DNA of 64,000 bases from Leptospira mtsangambouensis (GCF_004770475.1 NZ_RQHK01000015.1:1-64000), one strand, 5' to 3'; counted from the stretch's first letter, positions 48,041 through 57,700 are shown. The notes: generated by a model from the letters alone, not told the origin. Numbers and translations: made by a program.

Positions 48041-49071
48041 ATTATTGTTTTTTTAATTTAATTTTTTCACTCATTTCCCTTTCGTTTGTATTACCAGTTT
48101 ACTCTCAAGAACTAAGGAAAACTGCTTTTTTAGGAACTAGTTTGATTCATATGCCGAGTACGGAAGACGTCGGAAAAAACGGAATTGATTTTCGATTCAA
48201 TCACCGCTTTGGAGATGCAAAGTCTACTTCTTATGATTTTTTTGGTTTGGATCAAGGTGCCAATACGCAGCTCTCTTTGGATTATGGAGTTACAGATCGA
48301 ATCACCGTTGGAATAGCTAGAACTTCATTTCAGAAAACTTATGAAGCTAGATCTAAGGTGCGTTTGTTGACTCAGGATTCTGATTTTCCTTTGACGATTA
48401 GTGTATTCGGCGTTTTTGGTCAGGAAACTTCAAAACAAGAACAATTTTTTGGTCCACATCTTCGCCCTACGACAGGAATTCCTACTTTGGATACAAATCT
48501 TGAAAAACAATTAAACACTTATGAATTGAGTGATACGGATCGACAAAGTACTTTATCTTCAATATTGATTTCGAGAAGATTCAATGACTTTCTTTCGATT
48601 CAGATATCTCCCATGTTTGTTCACCGAAATTACGTAAAAGAACATCTATCCAATGATCGAACAGGTTTAGATCTGTCTTTTCGTTTCCATTTTTTTAAAC
48701 GATTAGACTTAACGTTTGCAACAATTTTGACTCCCAAAAGGGATTACATCGGTGATTCTTATGAAAGCGAGGATCGTAAAACAAAAATCGGTGGTATGGA
48801 ATATTCCGTTTCTGAAGTGAATGATTTGATCGCAAAGGGAAGGTCGGTCGATGCTTTTGTAAACAACGTACTTCTCTCTAAGCCTGTGGAATATACTTCT
48901 GTTCCATTTAGTACGGGAATTGATTTCGAAACAGGAGGCCATATCTTTCAGTTTTTTGTCACAAACAGCCGCGCAATTGCGCACACGCAACTACTTCGAG
49001 GTGCCGATTACAATTACGATAAAAAAGAATGGACCATCGGTTTTAACATCCATCGTTATTTTTCTTTATAA
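48037..49071 (+). CDS. DUF5777-like beta-barrel protein
   Basis: 344 residues from the ATG at 48037 (AAGGA seven bases before, ATGA overlap with the YceI gene). Signal peptide ending VYSQ, then alternating strands of barrel type ([53 protein letters not shown]) and a C-terminal aromatic FNIHRYFSL. Length and motifs fit the DUF5777 family, which I recall seeing near YceI and cytochrome genes in other phyla. Predicted outer-membrane protein; substrate unknown. Confidence 0.75.
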   Translation: MNYCFFNLIFSLISLSFVLPVYSQELRKTAFLGTSLIHMPSTEDVGKNGIDFRFNHRFGDAKSTSYDFFGLDQGANTQLSLDYGVTDRITVGIARTSFQKTYEARSKVRLLTQDSDFPLTISVFGVFGQETSKQEQFFGPHLRPTTGIPTLDTNLEKQLNTYELSDTDRQSTLSSILISRRFNDFLSIQISPMFVHRNYVKEHLSNDRTGLDLSFRFHFFKRLDLTFATILTPKRDYIGDSYESEDRKTKIGGMEYSVSEVNDLIAKGRSVDAFVNNVLLSKPVEYTSVPFSTGIDFETGGHIFQFFVTNSRAIAHTQLLRGADYNYDKKEWTIGFNIHRYFSL

Positions 49072-49096
49072 AACTGATTCAATTTTAGTTTAGTAT

Positions 49097-49135
49097 GGAA
49101 GTCATTGGAGAATATCTCTCGCAGTTTTGACTTCC
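49097..49135. terminator. Possible terminator between convergent genes
   Basis: GGAAGTCA (49097-49104) pairs with TGACTTCC (49128-49135). The 23-base loop is long and the T tract is 13 bases further on, so this is tentative. Confidence 0.4.
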
Positions 49136-49153
49136 GATGATGGTTCAATTTTT

Positions 49154-50170
49154 TTATTCTAACCTGGCTCGATTTGCAAAGATAAAAGTATTAAAATTTC
49201 CGTTTTCGTCCTCGATCCAAACTATACTTTGTAATGCAACGCATGTATATTCATTCACTTGGGGATTAAAGGTTGAAGAAACAGAAATAATTCCTTCAGG
49301 CAATGGGAGGCCGTCTGCGGGGTCCCAAAGATATTCGAATGCATCAAAACCTAACAATCCCCCTGTATTATGATCAAAGCCCTCGACACTTATATTCGCA
49401 AAAGTAATGCCATTACCATGTTTGTATTTTGCTTTAAAATTCCACTGTCCAGCTACATTCGTTACTTCAATACAGTGTCCGTTACAATCTCCAATGGTAG
49501 TTGGGGCAAGAATAGCTCCAAAACAATCACGATTGTGCGAGAAATTGATTTCTTTGGCAGAAGATCCAAATTCATTTCTTGCCACGAGAATTAGTTTTTG
49601 TTTTAGATTGGACCGATGGATAAAACTAAACCAAATCGTTCCTCCAGGATTTGGAGTAGCCGGAGTTAACGTTTTAAAGTTTGTTGCATTCACTACTGTC
49701 CCATCAGGTTCTAATCTTAAGTTTCTTTTTCCTATATACGCTGTAATCGTTGTTTGGTTATGAACCGGTAATTGGAAACTAATGTTATCTATTAAAATTT
49801 TTCCGAAAATTCCGAATTGGTCATCTGCTAAAGGAGCATTGTTCACATGGATTTGCGGATCATTCAGTATGGGGGCATTTAACGGTTGACCAGGATTGGC
49901 GGGCGGACCAACAACAGGTGGGATGGGTGGCAACAATCCTCCTCCTGGCTGGTCGTTGTCAGAGTTTGTGGATGTCTGAGTGCCCGATGCCAAACCCAAG
50001 AGTCCAAGTGTATTTGCTTTGTCTGAATTTTTTTCTTCCTTTGCACAATTGATAAACAAAGGAAAAAGAAATAGAATAAAATAGAAAAATGTTAAATAAA
50101 ACATTCGTATTAATGATTTTTTTTTTATAAAATAGAATAAACTGTTCACCAGATCTTTTGCCTTAAACAT
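49154..50170 (-). CDS. Lipoprotein, paralogue A of a duplicated pair
   Basis: 338 residues from the ATG at 50170 (GGAG eight bases before); the frame extends upstream to 50326 but would then translate the dyad element. With this start both paralogues place the lipobox Cys at residue 42 (LFINC here). A Pro/Gly-rich linker (LLPPIPPVVGPP) leads to a beta-rich domain sharing ILNDPQIHVNNAP, SFQLPVHNQTTITAYIGKRN, LVARNEFGSSAKEI and a C-terminal RARLE with paralogue B at 56540. No family recognised; probably surface-exposed. Confidence 0.75.
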   Translation of the reverse strand: MFKAKDLVNSLFYFIKKKSLIRMFYLTFFYFILFLFPLFINCAKEEKNSDKANTLGLLGLASGTQTSTNSDNDQPGGGLLPPIPPVVGPPANPGQPLNAPILNDPQIHVNNAPLADDQFGIFGKILIDNISFQLPVHNQTTITAYIGKRNLRLEPDGTVVNATNFKTLTPATPNPGGTIWFSFIHRSNLKQKLILVARNEFGSSAKEINFSHNRDCFGAILAPTTIGDCNGHCIEVTNVAGQWNFKAKYKHGNGITFANISVEGFDHNTGGLLGFDAFEYLWDPADGLPLPEGIISVSSTFNPQVNEYTCVALQSIVWIEDENGNFNTFIFANRARLE

Positions 50171-50241
50171 CAGAAATTCTCCAAAGCCAATTGAAAAAAT
50201 TATATTAATAATCAATTCTATTCTAATTCGCTTTGAATTTT

Positions 50242-50267
50242 CTGTCATCCTGGGACGGGAATCAGGA
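50242..50267 (-). promoter_or_regulatory. Lipoprotein dyad element, copy 2
   Basis: On the minus strand ATTCCCGTCC-CA-GGATGACAG. It lies 71 bp upstream of the lipoprotein start at 50170, in the gene's direction. Flanks (TTCTAATTCG) resemble those of copy 5. Confidence 0.7.
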
Positions 50268-50372
50268 ATAAAATTTTGACTTTTTGGGAATCGAAACATG
50301 TATCTAGTTTTAGAATCTAGACACATGTGTAAAAAAAAAGCTACACCAGTGGATTCGGAAATTTATTTTTTG

Positions 50373-51137
50373 TTATATGGAATCAGAAATAGAAGTTTTT
50401 CGTCTGAATTCTGAAGCAGTAATTTTTAGTTCTTTTTTGAATGCTTCGTAAAAACTGGAAAGTGATTTATACCCAACTTCAAAACCAATTTCACTTATAT
50501 TTTTTTCTGGGTATTTGAGTAAAAGATCTTTCGCCTCTTTGATCCTATAACTGTGCAAAAAGGAGTTAAATGTTGTTTGTTTTCTTCCGTTTAAAAATTC
50601 AGAAAGTTGCCTTGGGTGTAACTCCAATTCTTCGGCTAGAATTTCGAGAGATAAATCTTCATTCAAATAAATTTTTTCAATTTCCATTAAATGAGATAGC
50701 CGACTTTGAACTCGTTCCAAATCCACTTGTAATAAACGAGACTTTGTGTATTTTTGTTGGTCTCCTCTTTGGTAAGTGCTTGCAAAAAGAGAATGTCTTT
50801 CTAGTGCCAAACGCAAACGATCTTCCGAAATAGGTTTTGGGATAAAGTCAATGACACCATATTCAAATGCTCTGATTGCATTGTTAGTGTTTGCGGAGAC
50901 TACAATGGTATTGGTAAAAAGAGTAGGGATCCTCTCTAAAATATCAAAACCGTCGAATCCAAAAATATTAAGATCTAAAAAAAGAAGATTGGCTGGAGAT
51001 TGTTTTAATTCATTATCAGCTTCATCAATGGAAGTCACATGTTTAATTTCACTTGTCGCAGATTCTAAAATTATATGCAATAATTTGGTTAGAAATTTTG
51101 CGTGAACTGGCTCATCTTCTAATATCAATATTTTCAT
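50373..51137 (-). CDS. Response regulator with AraC-type DNA-binding domain, paralogue A
   Basis: 254 residues from the ATG at 51137 (MKILILEDEPVHAK), matching the start of paralogue B; a longer frame to 51191 overlaps the kinase. Receiver with D55 (LLFLDLNIFG) and K in FIPKPISEDRL. A linker precedes an AraC double helix-turn-helix (LSLEILAEELELHPRQLSEFL; ISEIGFEVGYKSLSSFYEAFKK). It starts one base after the stop of the LytS-like kinase, so the two form a two-component pair. It probably regulates the neighbouring lipoprotein genes (inference). Confidence 0.87.
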   Translation of the reverse strand: MKILILEDEPVHAKFLTKLLHIILESATSEIKHVTSIDEADNELKQSPANLLFLDLNIFGFDGFDILERIPTLFTNTIVVSANTNNAIRAFEYGVIDFIPKPISEDRLRLALERHSLFASTYQRGDQQKYTKSRLLQVDLERVQSRLSHLMEIEKIYLNEDLSLEILAEELELHPRQLSEFLNGRKQTTFNSFLHSYRIKEAKDLLLKYPEKNISEIGFEVGYKSLSSFYEAFKKELKITASEFRRKTSISDSI

Positions 51138-51138
51138 T

Positions 51139-53103
51139 TTAGATGATCTGAATTTGGATGATAACTCGGTATCCTTTTTTAGACTTTCCATGTACTAAAG
51201 ACCACTTTCCCGAAAAGGATTCCTCTAATCGGAGTCTGACATATTCCAAACCAGTTCCCGATCCACTCTTTGAAACTTCTGGTTCCTTGGTCTTACAGTG
51301 GTTATACACAATAAAACAATAGACTGAAAATAAATTCTCTCCTTTTTTGATGTTTTTTTTAAGGATTACAAAACTCAATTTTGCTTTAATCGAATCTTCG
51401 TGAGTAAATGCATTTTCAATGAGAGTGTGGAAAATGAGAGGAGGGATTCCTTCTTTTGGATTGATTCCGATAGTTCTAAACCGATATTCTTTTTCCATAC
51501 GTAATTTCATGACACCTATATGATACTTACATAATTCGATTTCATCGCCAATGGGAATCAATTGTTTGGAAGCAACTTTCAAGATGATACGAAGTTCTCC
51601 AACAACAGAATCTAAAATTTCTGCAGATTTATCTGGGCTTTCAGAAACCCAATATCGGATTGCCGAAAGCGAATTCATCAGAAAATGAGGTTGAATCGTT
51701 TTTTTATACAACTCCAATTCCATTCTTTTAGAAAGAATATTGGATCGATAAATGTTTTCTTTTAATGAAACGGTCTGCTCCAATTCAATTTTTTGTTTTT
51801 CAACTGTTGCATATAGGTTAGAGTATTTTTTTGATAAGAAAAAGGACTGAGAGAAAAATAAAACAAATGTACCTAGTGGACCATATACTTCGGTTTTTAT
51901 GATGTTTTTTTCAAATAAAATATCATTTAAAACAGTTAGAAATAAAAAGAGAAAGCCCAATAAAAAACCGGCTGCATTTTCTCTTTTGTTTGTTAACGCC
52001 TTGAATAAAATCCAAAAAGTGTAAATACAACAAAATAACATTGTGATTTCGGCTGGGAATAATGTTTCCTCTATCCATGTTGATTCTGAAAATATAACAA
52101 AGATGGAGAATGAAAAAAATATAAATTGGAATATGTAATAAGGTTTTTTGTCGATTTCACTTGGGAAAACTTTGCCTATAAAACTTAGTAAAAATGGAAA
52201 AGTTAAATAAACAGACAGAAAAAAAATCTTAATTAACCATCTCCATTCAAAATCGGGAAATAATATTAGTAAAAAGAATTCTCCGCTCGTGAATTTATAA
52301 ACCATGCTGACAAATGAATATAAAGAAAAGTATAGTAGGCTTTGGTCATTTTTCTTTAAAAGGTAAAGTGTAAAATGGTAGAGTGATATTACAAACAAAC
52401 TTGCGATTAAAAAAATATCCAAGGACAATCGAACTTGTTTTGTTCTGAGCATGGATTCTTGGGTTCCAAATTCAATACTTTGCCTAAAACCTGCGTTTAA
52501 AGATTTATAATTTGCAACTTGAAGAATTATTTCTAAGTCTTCGGAAGTTGGTGTAAAAAACACAATTTTAGGTAACCAGTATTCTTTGGTTTCTATTTCA
52601 GAGGATCCTACAGTCCCGTTTTCAGAAATTAGAACGTCATTTAAATACATACGATAAGTTGTGAATGCATGTGGGATATAAAACGAAAATTGCCCATTGA
52701 TAAATGATTTTGGCAAAGTTAATTGTAGGCGAAATGTGCTGAAGCTTTGAGGTGAATAAACTTTTCCTTCCCGTTTTATCTCATTCCAAAATCCCGGAAG
52801 AACCAAAGTATCATTCGCTAATATTGAACTATTTTTTTTTATTTCTTCTGAACTCAGAAGTTTTTGATAATAGAAATCCCATTCGCCATCTAATTTAATG
52901 GAAGTTTGGTTTTGCAACATGGCCTCAGTCAGAACTATTTTTCCGGCTTTTGCTTTCGGTAAACTACTGTTATCTGGTTTATTTTGACATGAAATCAGAA
53001 GTAAAACTACGGTAATTTTTTTTATGTGGTCAATAGCCCTACGGGAAATCCTTGGATTTGAATCATCAGTTTTCATTGGTGATTGAAAGAGAGAATTTAA
53101 CAA
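51139..53103 (-). CDS. 7TMR-DISM sensor kinase of LytS (His_kinase) type
   Basis: 654 residues counted from 53103; the start could also be the ATG at 53076. A signal with lipobox LLLISC (C39) precedes a 7TMR-DISM2 domain (about 70-215; KLDGEWDFYYQKL, TYRMYLNDVLISENG), seven transmembrane segments (about 225-420) and a His_kinase module with H473 (KTIQPHFLMNSLSAI). The ATPase part keeps IFHTLIENAFTHE and the LytS-type G box GSGTGLEYVRLRLEE. Coupled to the REC-AraC regulator. It is the only kinase in the duplicated block, so it may serve both regulators (inference). Confidence 0.87.
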   Translation of the reverse strand: MLNSLFQSPMKTDDSNPRISRRAIDHIKKITVVLLLISCQNKPDNSSLPKAKAGKIVLTEAMLQNQTSIKLDGEWDFYYQKLLSSEEIKKNSSILANDTLVLPGFWNEIKREGKVYSPQSFSTFRLQLTLPKSFINGQFSFYIPHAFTTYRMYLNDVLISENGTVGSSEIETKEYWLPKIVFFTPTSEDLEIILQVANYKSLNAGFRQSIEFGTQESMLRTKQVRLSLDIFLIASLFVISLYHFTLYLLKKNDQSLLYFSLYSFVSMVYKFTSGEFFLLILFPDFEWRWLIKIFFLSVYLTFPFLLSFIGKVFPSEIDKKPYYIFQFIFFSFSIFVIFSESTWIEETLFPAEITMLFCCIYTFWILFKALTNKRENAAGFLLGFLFLFLTVLNDILFEKNIIKTEVYGPLGTFVLFFSQSFFLSKKYSNLYATVEKQKIELEQTVSLKENIYRSNILSKRMELELYKKTIQPHFLMNSLSAIRYWVSESPDKSAEILDSVVGELRIILKVASKQLIPIGDEIELCKYHIGVMKLRMEKEYRFRTIGINPKEGIPPLIFHTLIENAFTHEDSIKAKLSFVILKKNIKKGENLFSVYCFIVYNHCKTKEPEVSKSGSGTGLEYVRLRLEESFSGKWSLVHGKSKKGYRVIIQIQII

Positions 53104-53113
53104 CCCGATTACA

Positions 53114-53140
53114 CTCCAGATTCCCGTCCCAGGAAGACAG
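53114..53140 (+). promoter_or_regulatory. Lipoprotein dyad element, copy 3
   Basis: CTCCAG then ATTCCCGTCC-CA-GGAAGACAG, identical over 27 bp to copy 1. It lies between the divergent kinase (start 53103) and propeller lipoprotein (start 53170), 29 bp before the latter and in its direction. Confidence 0.75.
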
Positions 53141-53169
53141 ACTTCGTCTTTTGAATTAAATTACAACTT

Positions 53170-54621
53170 ATGATATTCTTTCCTAAGAAGCAAACCAATA
53201 TTGTAAATATATTATTGAGTTTCTTTTTGATCCTTTTTACTTTACGATGTGCGCCATCCAAATTAAACGGAGCTTGTGATCCAGAAAGTGAGAATTTCCT
53301 TTTTTCCGCATTATTAGAGTTTGGTTCTTCAGATGGAAAATTTTTGTGTCCTATGTTTTCAGGTATTACTCCTCTGCGATTGGATTATGGAACAGATTTC
53401 CTTGTGTTTAAACAAGATGAACCTATCAGTAACTTAAAGCCTTTTGTTTCTGAACCAATAGATCATTGTGAATCAACACCTCAGTTGCCCTCTGGTGTAA
53501 TTTTAAATAAAAATAATTGTGAGATATCGGGAACACCTTCTGTGGGGTTGAATGCAACCAAATATTTAATCACAGCAAAAAATCAAAATAAACAAATAAC
53601 AACGCCTTTGGTGATTAAATCATTGTTTATACCTAAATTTGTATTTGTTGCTAATCTTGGGTCTGGGTTGATTAACTCGTTTACGATTGATGCAAATACA
53701 GGAGTTTTAAACGCATCTGGTTTTGTCGCTGCAGGAGGAGGACCTGAGTCGATGGCGATTAGCCCCAATCAAAAATTCCTAACAGTAGCCAATCGAAATA
53801 CAAACAATATTAGCCAGTTTTTAATTAATCCAACTAACGGGAATTTGACTTTAGTGGATACGGTTCTTAGTGGAGGTAATACTCCGATTTCAGTCAATTA
53901 TCATCCGACAAAAGATTTAATTTATATTCGAAATTCAGATAACTTCTCTATATTTTCTGTCAACCCACTTACTGGAAATGTAACTTTAGTTCATTCGATT
54001 CCTATGGCATATGCTAGTGGACATTTTCTCATAGATTATTTTGGAAATTTTCTATATGATGCATTTTACAATGGGAATTTAATAGAGTCTTATCAAATTG
54101 ATATGATCACTGGATTCCCCAATCCAAACCCGGTTCAGGTGATCCCTTCGGATATTAGGCCCGAAAAAATGACATTTCATGCCAACGGAAAGACATTGTA
54201 TGTGTCTTTTGATACTGGTAATAACATCTCTACCTATCAAATTGATAGTAATACTGGTTTTATGAGTTCTTTTTTTCCACCAACTCCATCGAGTGGAATC
54301 GTTTCTGGTTCCATCGCTACTGATCCCCTGGGGCGGTTTCTGTATAAGACGAATAGAGATACGAATACTATTTCTATGTTTGCAACGAACCCTGTAACTG
54401 GTGAGCTGAGTCCTTTACCACCAAATACGATCACCACAGGAACGGAACCTTTGGGAATCACAGTGGATCCATCAGGTAAATTTTTGTACAATACAAATAT
54501 TGCAAGTGGAACGGTTGGGATATTTTTAATCAATCAGTCTAACGGAAGTTTAACTACGAATGGGACAGCGCCTACAAGCACTAGCCCAGCTGTGATTGTT
54601 ACCGCAGGATCCAATCCATAA
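53170..54621 (+). CDS. Lactonase-type beta-propeller lipoprotein, paralogue 1
   Basis: 483 residues. Signal with lipobox-like FTLRC (C27). A CDPESENFLFSALLEFG segment with a second Cys (FLCPMF) is shared with the FG-GAP lipoprotein at 3128. A putative Ig-like domain (about 65-150; GVILNKNNCEISGTPSVGLNA) precedes a YncE/lactonase-type seven-bladed propeller with repeats such as SGLINSFTIDANTGVLNASG, NISQFLINPTNGNLTLVD and KTLYVSFDTGNNISTYQID. The ATG is the only start after an in-frame TGA. Probably surface-exposed binding protein; no catalytic evidence. Confidence 0.8.
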   Translation: MIFFPKKQTNIVNILLSFFLILFTLRCAPSKLNGACDPESENFLFSALLEFGSSDGKFLCPMFSGITPLRLDYGTDFLVFKQDEPISNLKPFVSEPIDHCESTPQLPSGVILNKNNCEISGTPSVGLNATKYLITAKNQNKQITTPLVIKSLFIPKFVFVANLGSGLINSFTIDANTGVLNASGFVAAGGGPESMAISPNQKFLTVANRNTNNISQFLINPTNGNLTLVDTVLSGGNTPISVNYHPTKDLIYIRNSDNFSIFSVNPLTGNVTLVHSIPMAYASGHFLIDYFGNFLYDAFYNGNLIESYQIDMITGFPNPNPVQVIPSDIRPEKMTFHANGKTLYVSFDTGNNISTYQIDSNTGFMSSFFPPTPSSGIVSGSIATDPLGRFLYKTNRDTNTISMFATNPVTGELSPLPPNTITTGTEPLGITVDPSGKFLYNTNIASGTVGIFLINQSNGSLTTNGTAPTSTSPAVIVTAGSNP

Positions 54622-54792
54622 ATTTGAAATTGAGCAAATTCGATAAACTTCTGTAAGTTGAGCGTAGAAATCCATTCTGGGATATTTTTTACTGTTTTGT
54701 TTCGTATGTCGCTTAATATGCTACATTAAAATGTTTGATTCTAATTTATAACCAGTCTTTGGTGATAAATTTCGTTAAACAGGATCTTACAA

Positions 54793-54818
54793 CTCCGGAT
54801 TCCCGTCCCCGGACGACA
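54793..54818 (+). promoter_or_regulatory. Lipoprotein dyad element, copy 4
   Basis: CTCCGG then ATTCCCGTCC-CC-GGACGACA, with a perfect CGTCC/GGACG dyad. It lies 43 bp before the GTG of the second propeller lipoprotein, in its direction. Confidence 0.75.
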
Positions 54819-54861
54819 AACTTTTTCTTTTGGATTAGTATGCACACTAAGGGAATCTATC

Positions 54862-56295
54862 GTGAAAGATCAATTAAATCTATTTCGTTTGTTTTTAAGT
54901 TTTTTTTTACTTTTCTTAAATTTTCACTGCAGTCCAGCAAACTTAAATTCTACTTGTGACCCTAATAGCAAAAGTTTTCTAGTATCTGCATTACTTGAGT
55001 TTGGTTCCACTGATGGAAAGTTTCTTTGCCCCAGTTTTGGAGGATTAAATCCGTTTCGTTTACACTACGGTTCTGATTTTCTTGTCGTTAGGCAAAATGA
55101 ACCGATTGGTCCTATCATACCTTTTGCTTCAGAGCAAGTTGAAACCTGTAGTTCCTCACCAAGTTTACCAGCTGGTTTGTCTTTAAATGAATCTTCTTGT
55201 GTTATATCAGGTACCCCTCTTGTGGGAATGAATTCAACAAAATATTTGATCACCGCAAATAGTAGCAGTAAACAAACAACAATTTCACTGATCATAAAAT
55301 CATTGTTTGCACCAAAGTTTGCTTATGTTGTAAATACAAGTTCTGGTTTAGTGAATTCGTATTCAATTAATGCAACAACAGGTTTATTGAATTCAACAGG
55401 GTTTGTTGCTGCGGGAGGTGGGCCAGAATCTATGGGCATTAGTCCAAGTCAAAAATACTTAACTGTGCCCAATAGAAGCTCAAATGATATTTCGCAGTTT
55501 TCGATTAATCAAACAAATGGAAGTTTAACGAATATTCAAACAATTGCAAGTGGAGGAAGTATCCCACTTGCGATGACCTACCATCCATATAAGGATATAG
55601 TATACATTCGGCACTCACTAAATGTAACAACTTTTTTAGTAAATCAAGCTACAGGTCATCTAACATTGATTGGCACAGTTACTGCAAGTACCGGAGCTTC
55701 TAGTATTGGCATTGATCCTTTTGGAAATTACCTATATGTTCCTAATTACAATGGTAAGATGATTGATTTATACCAAATAGATCCTGCTTCTGGAATCCCG
55801 TATCCTTCTGTAATCCAAACCATCATGAGTGGAGCAAACCCAAGAAACGTAGAAATCATAGCCAATGGAAAAAATTTGTATATTGTCAATGATGTAGATA
55901 ATAATATTTCGAATTACCAACTGAATTCAAATAGTGGGACCATGAATTTTGTATCATCTACACCGGCCTTGGGCCTTAGTGCTAGGTCTATCATTTCGGA
56001 TCCAGCTAGTCGATTTGTTTATTTGACATACCAAGGTTCTGATCTGATTTCTGTCTTCGCAATTGATCCAATTAGTGGCAGCTTGATTCCCACGGGAAGT
56101 CAATCAATCACCGGTGATGGTCCCACGGGGATTACTATAGATTCTTCCGGAAAGTTTTTGTATGTAACGAATATAAATGCCAATACGGCTGATATGTTTT
56201 TAATCAATCAAGTAGATGGTAGTTTGACTTCTGTTGGAAACGTTGGAACGAGTACTATGCCAATTGCAGTTGTGACAGCAGGAACCAATCCATGA
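54862..56295 (+). CDS. Lactonase-type beta-propeller lipoprotein, paralogue 2
   Basis: 477 residues from a GTG with AAGGGA before it. Lipobox-like NFHC (C23), CDPNSKSFLVSALLEFG module with FLCPSF, Ig-like segment (LPAGLSLNESSCVISGTP) and a seven-bladed propeller (VAAGGGPESMGISPSQKYL, KFLYVTNINANTADMFLINQ). It aligns along its whole length with the gene at 53170, including the C-terminal VVTAG-NP, so the two arose by duplication. Each keeps its own dyad element. Ends at a terminator. Confidence 0.8.
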   Translation: MKDQLNLFRLFLSFFLLFLNFHCSPANLNSTCDPNSKSFLVSALLEFGSTDGKFLCPSFGGLNPFRLHYGSDFLVVRQNEPIGPIIPFASEQVETCSSSPSLPAGLSLNESSCVISGTPLVGMNSTKYLITANSSSKQTTISLIIKSLFAPKFAYVVNTSSGLVNSYSINATTGLLNSTGFVAAGGGPESMGISPSQKYLTVPNRSSNDISQFSINQTNGSLTNIQTIASGGSIPLAMTYHPYKDIVYIRHSLNVTTFLVNQATGHLTLIGTVTASTGASSIGIDPFGNYLYVPNYNGKMIDLYQIDPASGIPYPSVIQTIMSGANPRNVEIIANGKNLYIVNDVDNNISNYQLNSNSGTMNFVSSTPALGLSARSIISDPASRFVYLTYQGSDLISVFAIDPISGSLIPTGSQSITGDGPTGITIDSSGKFLYVTNINANTADMFLINQVDGSLTSVGNVGTSTMPIAVVTAGTNP

Positions 56296-56454
56296 TGGAT
56301 TGTTTGTAGCAGTCTTTTCTTTTATGGATAAATAGATATGATATTATCTCTTTAATGTTGATATGTTCGAAAATTGAAACAAATTTGGAAGTCATTTAAG
56401 TATTTTTGAAAAATTGAGATTGAAAAAAAGATTCAAGTTTTTGGAAAATTTTAG

Positions 56455-56491
56455 AACCCTCCCATTTGGTTTTACAAGGGAAGGGTTTCGT
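56455..56491 (+). terminator. Terminator-like hairpin after the propeller gene
   Basis: AACCC-TCCC (56455-56463) pairs with GGGAAGGGTT (56478-56487) with one bulge, followed by a T-rich stretch. It lies 160 bp after the stop and before the convergent lipoprotein gene. Confidence 0.55.
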
Positions 56492-56539
56492 TTTGAATCT
56501 AGGTAAATCTTTGTTTCTACTTACACTTACGCTATATTT

Positions 56540-57550
56540 TTATTCTAACCTAACTCTACTATGGAAGAAATCAATACTAAGGGTTCCGTTTCCATCTTCC
56601 ATTGCAATATTACTTTGTATTTCAAGGCAAATATTATCTTTTCCTTCTTGGTTTAAAGAAGTGGCAACTGTGGTGACTCCAGGTTGTAAAGGAGGATGTG
56701 CAGGATCATCCCAAATATAACTGAAGGAATTCGGAACTAGAAGATGTCCTCCCGTCTTTGGGCTCACTCCATAAATTTCAAATTCAAGGTAAGTAATTTC
56801 CTCATGTTTGAGTTTTGATTTAAATTCTAATTGCCCAGCGATGTTGGAAATTTCAAAACAATGTGGGTCACAATTGCCAATAATGATTGGAACAAGAGGT
56901 GCACCAATGCAGTTTCTATTGTGAGAGAAATCAATCTCCTTAGCTGAAGATCCAAATTCATTTCTTGCCACAAGAATTAGTTTGTGTTTTTGATCAGAAG
57001 GAAATTTAAAATTATACCAATATGCACCTCCATTAGGATTCACTGGAGTTAGTGTTCTATAATTTATAGCATTTATAACAGTCCCATCCTGTTCCAGAAC
57101 CATATTGCGTTTTCCAATATAGGCAGTAACGGTTGTCTGATTATGTACTGGTAGTTGAAAGCTAATATGATCGATTAGAATATTACCATGAAATCCACTC
57201 GGATCTTCTGACGCAGGTGCATTGTTTATATGAGTCTGCGGATGATTTAAGATGGGGGCATTCAGCGGTTGTCCTGGAAGAGCAGGTCCACCAACCACTG
57301 GAGGGATGGGAGGTAATACTCCCCCTGGATTACTGCTTTCAGAACTTATTAATGTTTGGTTTCCTACTGGTAAACCTAATAATCCGACTGTATCTGATGG
57401 GTCTAATTTTTTTCCTTCCTTTGTACAACTGACAAAAGTTAGAGAAACTAATAAACAAAAGTATAAGGTTGTTACAGAAAATATCTTTGTTTTTAATTTT
57501 CTGTTTTCTGAGATAAACGAACTAACCAATGAATCATTTGTTCCAAACAT
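56540..57550 (-). CDS. Lipoprotein, paralogue B of a duplicated pair
   Basis: 336 residues; AGGAG lies seven bases before the ATG. The signal ends in TFVSC with C42, the same position as in paralogue A. Linker VLPPIPPVVGGP, then ILNHPQTHINNAP, SFQLPVHNQTTVTAYIGKRN, LVARNEFGSSAKEI, four or more conserved Cys and a final RVRLE, all shared with 49154-50170. Function unknown; likely surface lipoprotein. Confidence 0.78.
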   Translation of the reverse strand: MFGTNDSLVSSFISENRKLKTKIFSVTTLYFCLLVSLTFVSCTKEGKKLDPSDTVGLLGLPVGNQTLISSESSNPGGVLPPIPPVVGGPALPGQPLNAPILNHPQTHINNAPASEDPSGFHGNILIDHISFQLPVHNQTTVTAYIGKRNMVLEQDGTVINAINYRTLTPVNPNGGAYWYNFKFPSDQKHKLILVARNEFGSSAKEIDFSHNRNCIGAPLVPIIIGNCDPHCFEISNIAGQLEFKSKLKHEEITYLEFEIYGVSPKTGGHLLVPNSFSYIWDDPAHPPLQPGVTTVATSLNQEGKDNICLEIQSNIAMEDGNGTLSIDFFHSRVRLE

Positions 57551-57619
57551 CTAATTCTCCTAAGTCGAATGTGTGAGTTTTATTAAGTATCGTTATGATT
57601 CTAATTCGTTTTGGTTTTT

Positions 57620-57645
57620 CTGTCGTCCTAGGACGGGAATCAAGA
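57620..57645 (-). promoter_or_regulatory. Lipoprotein dyad element, copy 5
   Basis: On the minus strand ATTCCCGTCC-TA-GGACGACAG, a perfect dyad. It lies 69 bp upstream of the lipoprotein start at 57550, in its direction. Confidence 0.75.
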
Positions 57646-57700
57646 GTAGGTTTTTTTTTATCAATCAATCAATCTTTCTTTCTTGAGTTTGGTATTTGAA

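Noticed and set aside
49154..50326. Longer reading frame for lipoprotein A starting at 50326
   Set aside because: It would translate the dyad element and break the match with the paralogue's signal peptide; the ATG at 50170 has a ribosome site.
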